DNA of 64,000 nt, taken from contig NC_086378.1 of the NCBI RefSeq assembly GCF_036588685.1, forward strand, positions 47,796,686 through 47,860,685, given 5' to 3'. The DNA is from Mytilus trossulus (Eukaryota > Mollusca > Bivalvia > Mytilida > Mytilidae). Below the pieces are notes generated by a model, which was not told where the DNA came from, did not search any database, and saw only the letters and a list, made by a program, of their open reading frames with translations. Position numbers and translations under genes: made by a program. Position 1 is the stretch's first letter. Each line of letters starts with the position of its first letter. Positions 42,301 to 54,443 of this stretch are shown here, in pieces.

Positions 42301-45300
42301 TTTGAATGATTGTATGTTTAAGGGCCCTCTTTGGCCCTAAATAAAAAGTTTATTATTCTAAAATGGAAAGTTTTTCATTTTGATGGATATATCGATGCAA
42401 AACTGAACTAGTTTGATTTTTTCCCCCGGTTTTTCTTACTGATTTGAAAATAACAAATTTTAAAATTTGCATGTTTTCCTTGGAATTTGATGGAAACTTC
42501 AGAAATAGGGGTCATAGTGTGACCTTTTCGACCATGCTCCTTTCTTAAGCAAGAACAAATTTTTGACATGTGGTTTTAAGTTTCGGACAAGTAGTATATC
42601 ATGGTTACTTGCCTAGTTTCATAAAATTTGCACACATCATAAAAATTTTAACAATGATCACCAATTTGACTAAAATTCTCATATTTGATTTATAACATGC
42701 TAGAAATATATCCAAATTACGTAAAGTCCAAAAAGAAAAAATAGCAATGCATGACTGCCAACAATCTTACGACCTGATATAAATGTAAATACAAATAAAC
42801 AGACAAGCACATACTAATGTGTAATACCGATTTTCTAGGTGTGATAGATTAAAAGTTGTAAATCAATGTTTTACATGTATACAAATACATTTTTATGGGT
42901 CAAATCAGTTGATGAAATGGTTTTTAATGGCAGCACCCTTGTTTCACTTTTTAAATGTTGACAATTCTTTTTTTTTTTAATAACTGAACACGTTAAGCAC
43001 ATGTGTAAACAGGGGTTAATTTTAAGGTTGCACAAATATGATTTAAATGAGTTGAATTAGCGACTTGCCAACTAATAATACATTTTAAGCTTATATTGAC
43101 AAAACCATGAAAACAGAACCAAATCTTATTTTAATAATTTTCTTTAAAATGTTTGAATCCTATTTTAATTTAAGTTGTAATCTTAGCTTATTTATGATAA
43201 TATTTTGGATACCTTTTATACTATATTTGGCCAATTCTTTGAAAGATTAAAGTTTAAGTTTCAATTCTCTCCATCAATACCTCATCAAAAACAAAATGTA
43301 AATGTGGCAAAATACTGCCACAAGATCTTAAATGTATAAAGAAAACTTGCTAAGTGGAAAAATTGTGCTTGGACACTTATAATGCAAACAATATTAGTTT
43401 AAAATAGACAATATTAAGTTGAGGGCCACTGGCAAATTTCGGCCAAATTCTGATGTCTGCATTGTCATGATTGTAGAGAAATGTAAAGGTGTGTGTTAAA
43501 ATATATTTCTGTTTTGTTTCAGTCATTGGACATAACAGAAAACCAACGTCAATGGATCCTAGATCACCTAGGACATACTATGGATGTCCATAGGGTCCAT
43601 TATAGGCAAACAAGTGATTTAATAGAAAGGGTTCATGTATCAAAACTTTTGTTAATCCAAGACTTTGGTATGGTGAAAGATTTTGTTGGCAAAAAATTGG
43701 AGGATATTCAACTAGAAGGTAATTTTCAGATAAACTCTATGCAATTTTAGTAGACCAAAGGGAGTAAGTTCCCTCACTACTGTCAAAATGACTGTCAATA
43801 TATCTGTATTTAGTAAATTTCCATAAGAATATCAACATTCATGTATCGCTGTAAATCATTTGAAATAAAATAATGAAAAGTCTGACACAAGGCCTTTTTA
43901 ATGCATCAAAGAAACCCATCTCCTGATTCTTACTATAATTAGATACAAGTGCTAGAAATTAAGATTGTATATGTAGACACTTGGTTTTGTCTGGTCTTTA
44001 AGATTAAAGATGGACGTTATATGTATATGGGCAAGATTTCAGTAATGCAGCAAATAGTGTGACGTTGAAATTGATAACTTTTATTCATTTTAAGAATGAG
44101 AGTGAACCAACTTTATTCATTTTAAGAATGAGAGTGAACCAACTTTATTCATTTTGTAAAATAGAGGGCAAAAGACACCAATGGGTCATTCAAAACTCAC
44201 AAGTTGAATAAAAACTGACCTAGCAATTGCAAAAAATGTAAAACAACGAAAAGGCCAAAAGTTCCACAAAACACTGATAAAAAAATAAAGATTGAGGAAC
44301 AGAAATCTCACCCAGAAACAGGGGTTATCCGTTAATCTTGGGTGCTCCTGTAAAATAAGTTTCTAAATTTAGCCGTCTATTTTGATATTCTAAACAAGAG
44401 TTAGTGTTAAAGAAAATTAAGATAATATTATTTTGATTGTTCACCTCTCATTTACTGTATTTGTACTTATTTTCACGGTGTATTTATTTTCAAAGATTTT
44501 GCGGTAGGTATATTTTCCCGAAAATAGATACATGGGAACATGAATTTATACAGTTACCAAGTTTGTGATAATAAGTACACAATTTATACAGTTACCATAT
44601 AAATCACTTTTGGAAATTCTGTGAAATAAAAGTAATCGCAAATTCATCAGCAATACCAAGTTTGTGATAATAAGTACACACGAAAAAAAGTACATGTACG
44701 GTTATTACAAAGGTTTCAAATTTTGCAGTGGCTTGAAGTGATATTTAGAAGTATATTCTAAAAACTATGTTTGAAAAAGTAATAATGTTTTGTTGCTGAA
44801 ATTTTTTAAATATATCATCTCCTCTAATTCTTACTTGATTTATATCGATCCTGGCCTGTTGATTATTTTTATTTAATCAACGTGTGGTTCGTTTGATCTC
44901 AGTTCTTCATTGGTTAAATTTGTTTATGACGTCAAATTTTCTTGCTTTTCTCTGAAATTCCTATTGTGACGTTATGAAAAAAGGTGACCATGCCTCATGA
45001 CTTCACGTAGAAAGAAAACATCTGTTTGCAAGTCGTTCGAAAAGAAGAATTAAGATTGTCTGCAAAAATCATTAGAGAAACAGATTCCACCACCAAATCT
45101 CGTGTAATATAATATTTATCCACTCTCGACAGAAAATTTAAATGTCTTGAATGGATAAATATCAAATCAGTGGTAGAATCTATATGTATATGGTCTGATC
45201 TTTTAAGATTGAAAAGTGCCAATCTAAAAAAACTTATGACATTTATGATCTCAGTTCTTCATTGGTTAAATTTGTTTATGATGTCAAATTTTCTTGCTTT

Positions 45301-48300
45301 TCTCTAAAATTCTTATTGTGACGTTATGAAAAAAGGTGACCATGCCTCATGACTTCATGTAGAAAGAAAACATCTGTTTGCAAGTCGTTCGAAAAGAAGA
45401 ATTAAGATTTTCTGCAAAAATCATAATTGAAACAGATTCCACCACCAAATCTCGTGTAATATAATATTTATCCACTCTCGACAGAAAATTTAAATGTCTT
45501 GAATGGATAAATATCGAATCAGTGGTAGAATCTATATGTATATGGTCTGATCTTTTAAGATTGAAAAGTGCCAATCTCAAAAAACTTGTGACATTTATGT
45601 AATAGGTAAAATGGTCAGTACATCAATTCTGTCAAAATGTGAGCAAATATGTGTTCATTACACCCAATATTTTGGCCATCAATTTTGAAAAGCTGTAATG
45701 TCATATCAATGCTGTACCAATGGAAATGATAATAATGAAACTTTTTTTCTGCAGATATTGTACCGCAAAAAAAAGACATATCAGCAGTAAGTGAAGATGA
45801 TGCAGATATAGATACACCAAACACAGGAATTGATAATATAGCAGAGGACTTTATTCCAGAATTGCATGACGATGAAGTTGATGCTGATTTCAGCATTCCA
45901 ATTCAAGAACATAGACCTGGTATGAATGTAAAAGTTTTCATATGAACTGATTGATAATTTTATGTAAAACCCTTATTTGTTATCTGATTTCAAAGGATGT
46001 TATTCATTGTGTTTGTCAGAAAATTCTGTATTATACGCTTTATGGTTAAACCTATAGTTTAATAATTTTGTGTAACTGTTTTAGAAAGGTGAATTGAGTA
46101 GATCTTCTTTCCCTTGAATGTATCAATATTGAAAAACAAATGGCCTTTTTGGGGGGTTAGAAAATTAAGCAATCAAAAGCTCACAATATGTTTAAACCAA
46201 AAGTTAAATTATATAATAACTCTCCAAATTAAAATTTCCTATTAACTTAATAAGCCTATTGATTTTTGTTTGTCTTTTCAAATATAAGGAAAATTTTGTA
46301 GCCCAGTTTTTATAGATGCTTATATAACTTGTGAACGTATTTGGTTCTCTTAACCGTATCATGCTCTACATAGAAAACAAATCAGGTGATAGTCAATTGA
46401 ATGTTAAAGTAATACTTTTATGGAATTCATATTCATACTTTCAGATAAAAAGAAATCTAGAAAAGACAAAGTTCAACGCCAAAAATGGTCAGAGGATGAT
46501 GTCCAGGAACTAGAGGACCTGTTTTCAGTTAATCTTAAAAAACTGAAATGTCCAAAACAAGCCGAAATTGAAAAAAAAATTTCAATTAGCAAAAAAAATG
46601 GTGGTCTTATCCACAAAAGAAAGCGTGATAACATCAAGAAGAAAGTCAGCAATATGATTCAAAAACTCAAAACCGTTGATAATGGTTAATATTGAAAATT
46701 ATTTTACAGGACAAATATAAATAAAAATAAATATTGGCTCACCTGAGGTTAATAAACTTGTCTTTTTTATCGCTGACATAGGGTAGGTTAGGCTGGTTTT
46801 TTTATTATTTGTTGGTTGCATATTTTAATATGAAATTTTGTAATTTTGTCTGAGAAGGAAATAAAATTCCTAAGATATAATTATGAATACATTTACTGTT
46901 TATTTAAACAATATTGTAAACCTGGAAGCAACAAGAAAATCTCTTTGAATAAAGCTTCATATTTTAGAAGGTTTTCGAGCTGGATAATCCATATTTGGTA
47001 CATGTGAACTTGACCTCATTTTCATGGTTTAATGACAATTTAAAAATTCTGAGTTAAAATTGGTAATAGGACAGCTATTTGGTAATAAATTAATTGCTTA
47101 ATATATGTGTCTGTCAGACTAGGTTAACCTGACCTTTACCACATTTCAGGAATCAGTGATTAAGTGAGTTAATATGACTAGAGAGGAATAAAACTTAGCA
47201 GGGGCCCAGTCGCCCATGGCCCTAGATTTTGTGCTGGGCTACTTAAATTTTGATAAAATTTGGTTCAAAATACAAACGTCAATTAGGAACAATTTTGTCT
47301 GTGCTACCAGCTTGAATTTCCCAAGTTTTATCCCTGCTAGATCCATTTCTCATGTATTTTAAGCAATAGGTCAACTGTAGTAGGTGTATAGAATGATTGT
47401 TAAGAATACATCTCTTATCTGACAGGGTTGATCTTGACATTAACCTTATTTTCATGGATAATTGATAATATTAAATTTTCTGTTTTACTTGAAGCAAAAC
47501 TTTTTATATATAATTCAGTTAAAGATCTTCGCTACACTTGTTTTGACTTTTTGTCTGATATTTGAATCCTCTAGTTTTATCCATATAGTGCCACTTCTTG
47601 ATTTATTTTATTACATTTGGTTTTAAAAGCCATTTTTGAAAATCTTATACAATCCTTGTTATTTTTTATTTGTTTTTAAGAAAAGGTTCACAATGTTAAA
47701 TGCATGAAAAATCTTAAATTTCCCTACAAATGTCCTATTGGTTATTTCTCTAAACAAGGACAAAGACATTTCATTTTTTATGCTTTTCAAGATCCGTTAT
47801 TTATATTCTATCAGTTTATAGTCTTTTAATAAAATCTTGTTATTTTGAGACATAGGAGCTAATTCTGATCATCCTTAAATCAGTTTAGCAGACCAAACAT
47901 TTCAGCATGTGCACTCTTAGTTATTTTTGTGTTTATTTATAGATTTATTTTTATTTGATGATGGGCTTTATGGGATTAAATTTGTACAGGCATTTTTTTT
48001 TGTGAGACTTGGCAACAGTTAAAATTATTGTTTATTTTACTACTCTGAGAAAAAACTCAAAAGAATTTGTCATAAAGTGAAGATTTATTATACATGTATT
48101 TTTTTTGTCTTGTCTACTAAGATTGACATTATATGTATATTTTGTTTTATAATATCTGCTACACGTAATTGCTGAAGACAGGGCATTAGTGTGTACAGTT
48201 ATGGTAGTAGAAATGTTTTTCAAACTTGTTTATGTGTGAAATTTATTCATCCATTTGGGACAGATGCCACATGATGTAAAATTACTGCATCTTTTATCAA

Positions 48301-51300
48301 GGACCTTATGCCAAAGTAACTTTATGGAAACTACTGTTACTAATTTGAGAAACTAATATTTGCAATTTGGACATTCATGGTACCGACATATTTTTGATTT
48401 TTTTTAATTGAAAAACAAAACTATAGAATGGATATGTGTACTCATTTTCAATATTACCCTGTAAACAAGAAAGTATTCAATTATGAAAAATAATGGTTCC
48501 CTTTGAACAACTGGGCCTAGTGTGAGAAGTTACCACAATTAATTTTCAGATCCATAGATCAAATAGACAGGAGGTACAGTTATTGTTTTTGGTAAACTTG
48601 TCAAAATTAGATTTATACCACAACTAAAAAAAATCTTTGAAAATTTGACTGAAATAATTGAGGTTATTTGAAATTCTAAGGTGACTTGTTCAAGCTTATA
48701 ATGTTACAAATAAGTTACTCCTGTTGTCCTAATGGTGTTAAATGTCTAAAATACTGTATGGGATTATTTTTATTTCCCAGTTTACTTGTCTCAAACTATA
48801 ATATCTGAGTATTTTGGTATGAAAATAATAAATATGTTTGCCTGTAATATGTTTATTCACTGTGACATTGCCAATTTTCATCACAGTAACAATCCACATA
48901 ATATCTTGTCTCAAAATAAAAAATGATCTAATGATTTCTATAGCAAGTAAGGACCAGTTGTTTAAAATTTGCACTAATTATTTCTGTGTAATTTGTTTTC
49001 ATTGCAACACCAAATTATAGAATGCACTGTCATTAATTGTTTAAAGAAATTGTGTACACATTTTCAGTCTTGTTCTGTGTACAAGACAGTATTTAATTTT
49101 AAAAAAAATAGATCACTTTGAACAACTGGTCCCAGTGTGAGAAGTTTTACTTAAACACAATATATGTTCAGATCCATAAGAAGTTTATGCAGTTGGTACA
49201 GTGAACTTAGAAAATATTGCATTTTTGTATTGTTATTAAAAGTTAAAATTCATTGAAAATTTGATAGAATGAATATTGTGTTTTTAGCTCACCTTTCCTA
49301 AAAGGAAATGTGAGCTTTTGCCATCACTTGGCGTCCGTCGTCGTCGTAAACTATTTCAAAGATCTTCTCTGAAACTACTGAACCAATTCCAACCAAACTT
49401 TAGCTGAATGATCCTTAGGGTATCTAGATTAAAGTTTGTGTTTTATTTTCCATTTCGTCAAAAAACATGGCCGCCATGGCTAAAAATAGAACATAGGGGT
49501 AAAATGCAGTTTTTGGCTTATATCTCAAAAACTAAAGCATTTAGAGCAAATCTGACAAGGGGTAAAATTGTTCATTAGGTCAAGATCTATCAGCCTGAAA
49601 ATTTTCAGATAAATCGAACAACCCATTGTTGGGTTGCTGCCACTTAATTTGTAATTTTAAGTAAATTTTGCAGTTTTTGGTCATTATCTTGAATATGATT
49701 ATAGATAAAGATAAACTGTAAACAGCAAAAATGATCAGCAAAGTAAGATCTACAAATAAGTTAATATGACCAAAATTGTCAATTGACCCCTTAAGGAGTT
49801 ATTGTCCTTTAATGACAAATTTACACAATTTGTTCATCATATTTGCTAACTTTAAAAAATCTTCTCCTCTGAAACTACTGAACCAAATTCAATCAAACTT
49901 ACACTTAATGATCATTAAGGTGTCTAGAATAAAGTTTGTGTTTTATTTTTTATTTGGTAAAAAAACATGGCTGTCATGGCTAAAAATAGAACACAGGGTA
50001 AAATGCAGTTTTTGGCTTGTATCTCAAAAACACCAGCATTTAGAGCAAATCAGACAAGAAGTTAAAGTTATAATTAGGTCAAGGTCTACATGCCCTGAAA
50101 TTTTCAGCCGAATGGGGTAACTGGTTTTTCAGTTATTGCCCCTGATTTGATGATTTTAATGAAATTTTGCAGTTTTTGGTTATTATCTTGAATATTTTTA
50201 TAGATAACGATAAACTGTAGACAGCAAAGTAAGATCTACAAATAAGTCCAATTGAACAAAATTGTCAATTGACCCCTGAAGGAGTTATTGCCCTTTAAAG
50301 ACATTTTTCACAATTTATTAATCATGGTGGCTTACTTCAAAAATCTTCTCCTTTGAAACTGCTTAATCCATTTCAGCCAAACTTAGGCATAATGAGTTTC
50401 AGAGTACATATCTAGCATACATTTTATATTTTATTTCCTTGTATGACAAGAAACATGGCCCCTATGGCTAAAATAGAGCATAGGGTAAAATGCATTTTTT
50501 TTTGTTAAAGAAGATATGACGGATTCGAAGAACATTTATTTAAATTTTAACGCCAAATAATCATTGATGAAAGATTTAAGTAAAAAATTTAAGGTGAGCG
50601 ATTCAGGCTCTTGAGAGCCTCTTGTTCTTAAATTCCAAGGTTATTACATCTAATCTTATTAGGTTACAGGTTAGGTTCCCCTATTGTCTTTATTGGTATA
50701 AGTATTTAGATTTTGTTTCCATCAGAAATTCAAAATGGTTGCAAGTTTACATAGAAGCTCTTAAGGAAAATGATTTGAAATGTTAATTTTTGATAAATTA
50801 GTGATGAAGGCAGGGTGAGCAATTTCGGGCTCCTAGGAGACTCTTGTTTGTGTATTGTATAATGTGTATCATGTGATAATGTCTGTTGTTAATAAAGTTG
50901 AGAAAGTTTATGCATGATTTATTAAGTAATTTCTGCAATTTTTTCTTATATGCATACTTAATGGGTATACATACATGTCTAAATACTGTCCCTGTACTGG
51001 CCCAATAGGGGAACAAAGAAACCTGACCATATCAGAAAGAAGACCTTTGAATTAGGTTCAAAATACATAACATTAGGTATAACAACAAATGATTAAAATG
51101 AGGGTGACCTGACAAGACAGATTTTCGGTTAATAAAGTTGTCCTATTCACAAATTTGATGGAATAAAAAGCTGTAGAGCCAGACAAATTTCAGTGAACAT
51201 TTTAATTTGATATTTTCAGCCAATTTCAGACCTAAAGGGTTCTTATTGTCCTAGTAGAAACATAGTGTTTCTTTTCTTTCGTAATCAACAATTTTTCTGC

Positions 51301-54300
51301 TAAGCTCAATTTAACAGGAACCATGTATGTATGATAAGTCATAGATATTTGGTATGCAGTTGCATTACGATTACATGGATGTCATTTACATTGTAGCTCC
51401 TTCCACTCAGTCGTGGTTCATTGATATGTGGTATATAATCGCATTAACACCAGTTTGTTTTATTTCTATGGAGATTGAATTATCCCACAGATCATTTTGC
51501 ATCTTTGTTCCTGATAAGGTTAATTTTTATGGAACAATACAATAGTCAATGATATTAGATGGGCAGATGCCATAGCAATAGTTTTGAAGGTCTTGAATTG
51601 ATTTTTTTTGTTATTTTTTTTCAGTTTTGCAGATATTAGTAACATGAATTTATTATTAATCTTTCTTGGATTTTTATAAATTTTGCCATTACATAGTGAG
51701 ACAGTTATTTTGTCTTGCATGGAACAAAATTGTGGAAGGGAAACAATGCTTTTTATACTTTCAACATAAATTATATTATCAACACTAGAACAGGCGAGAC
51801 ATTTCAGTGTGTCCACTCTTGTTTTTTGTTTGAATCGTCTTGCATTGCTCATGTTGAGGCCTTTTATAGCTTATATGGTATTGGTTTTTCTCATTGTTGA
51901 AGGTCGTACAGTGACCACTAATTTCTAATATGCATCTCATTTCAACTGATGGATATTTGTTTCATTGGCAATCATACCTCTTCTTTATTATCAAATTAAA
52001 TTATGATTTCAGGAAATGGTGAATTGAAATTTTAACATGCGAGTCACAAAAATAAAACCATTGCTATAATGTTTGCTCTTATAGTACTTGACATGTCAAA
52101 GTTTTCGATTACACCAGCTTAAGTGGGACAACTTATCTGACGACTATAATAATAATATATAAAATACTGTATTTAAAGAGGGTAGAATCATTTTGTACAA
52201 TAGAAATCTTTCCGGATGCCCTCTGATACTCAAACGTTATTTGGCTTTCAGTTGTATAGACATGATTCTTTTCTATGGAGCTAAGTTGGTTCTGTCTGTA
52301 CTTTGTTTATTGAAACTTAATTAGTTCTCGATTAGATCAATTGAGGGAGAACCACTTTAGTAACCAAATATTTGGTATGCAGTTGTGTTAGCATAACATC
52401 AATATCTTTCATGATAGTTATTTGGCCAATCTTCTTCCATTGGATATCTATCTTATTTGCAGGGTCACAATATTAAAAATATATGCGTTTATTTTGAAAA
52501 TTATTTACCTTGTTAATAAGTGTTAATAAAATAAAGGTAAAAATCGGTTATTGTCCATTGATTTAGAACGGTTTACACATTAAAAGCTTTGCCATTATCA
52601 GTCAACACCAAACCCCATATGGTATGGCAACAACCCCATATGGTTGCATGGCAACAACCCCATATGGTTGCCTGGCAACAACCCCATATGGTATGGCAAC
52701 AACCCCATAATGACCTTTCATAAGAAAAAATATGCAAACCCCAGTATGTCTGATTTTTCATTCCATAACCCCACAACTTATTTTTTTGCACACTGTAGCT
52801 GTCCTCTGTACATCCGTCAGTCCATCAGTCCGTCAGTCCGTCAGTCAGTCCGTTCGTCCCATGAATATTTTTCGTCGCATTTTTCCCAGGAACTACAATA
52901 CAAGGATTTCTGAAATTTGGTTTCAGGGTTTATCTAAGTCAGCTATACCGTGTGATGCGTTTTCAGATTGATCACTTGACAACTTCCTGTTTACCCAACA
53001 CTTGTTTGCTTTTACACATGATAGCCAAGTTGAAAATTTTCGTCACATTTTTCTCAGGAACTATAATACAAGGATTTCTGAAATTTTGTTTCAGGATTTA
53101 TATAAGTCAGTTATACCGTGTGATGCGTTTTCAGATTCATCACTCGACAACTTCCTGTTTACCGAACACTTGCATATTTTACACTATTAATATTATCCAC
53201 TTGCGGCGGGGGTATCATCAGTGAGCAGTAGCTCGCAGTTTCACTTGTTTTTTTTATATATAGTCAGAGAAGTAATTGTAAGACTTTATATATATAGGTA
53301 ACACATGCCCACCGAAAGCTCTTTTTTTTTGAGAGCCCAGGTGGTCGTGTGGTCTAAAGGGACGGCTGCAGTGCAGGCGATTTGGTGTCACGATATCACA
53401 GTAGCATGGGTTCGAATCCCGGCGAGGGAAGAACCAAAAATTTGCGAAAGCAAATTTACAGATCTAACATTGTTGGGTTGATGTTTAGACGAGTTGTATA
53501 TGCATTATGTACACAACCATGTATCACCATCATTGATGGCGATCCGATGGATACATCTGTTGTAGGGTTAACACTGACTCAGACGTACTTATGAATATAA
53601 TTATTTTCTGTGACTGTATCTTACATTAATTTGTAGGATCCTTTACTATAGATAATTTAGCTGATCTGTAACAATAACATCTTCATGCCTTATATATCAT
53701 GTACTGTAGTACGCCGCTAGATTAAAACTGACGTGGAAAGGTAACACATGCCCACCGAAAGCTCTTTTTTGAGAGCCCAGGTGGTCGTGTGGTCTAAAGG
53801 GACGGCTGCAGTGCAGGCGATTTGGTGTCACGATATCACAGTAGCATGGGTTCGAATCCCGGCGAGGGAAGAACCAAAAATTTGCGAAAGCAAATTTACA
53901 GATCTAACATTGTTGGGTTGATGTTTAGACGAGTTGTATATGCATTATGTACACAACCATGTATCACCATCATTGATGGCGATCCGATGGAGACATCTGT
54001 TGTAGGGTTAACACTGACTCAGACGTACTTATGAATATAATTATTTTCTGTGACTGTATCTTACATTAATTTGTAGGATCCTTTACTATAGATAATTTAG
54101 CTGATCTGTAACAATAACATCTTCATGCCTTATATATCATGTACTGTAGTACGCCGCTAGATTAAAACTGACGTGGAAAGGTAACACATGCCCACCGAAA
54201 GCTCTTTTTTGAGAGCCCAGGTGGTCGTGTGGTCTAGCGGGACGGCTGCAGTGCAGGCGATTTGGTGTCACGATATCACAGTAGCATGGGTTCGAATCCC

Positions 54301-54403
54301 GGCGAGGGAAGAACCAAAATTTTGCGAAAGCAAATTTACAGATCTTACATTGTTGGGTTGATGTTTAGACGAGTTGTATATATATATATGTTTAGACGAG
54401 TTG

Positions 54404-54443
<40 letters not shown>

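Noticed and set aside
52644..53224. Overlapping plus-strand ORFs of 62-90 codons
   Set aside because: They cross a minisatellite and a dispersed repeat with an internal duplication; the frames follow the repeat structure.
53340..53440. A functional tRNA gene
   Set aside because: The A and B boxes are good, but I could not pair a 7-bp acceptor stem or place a normal anticodon arm, and the sequence is followed by a SINE body. A tRNA-derived SINE explains it better.
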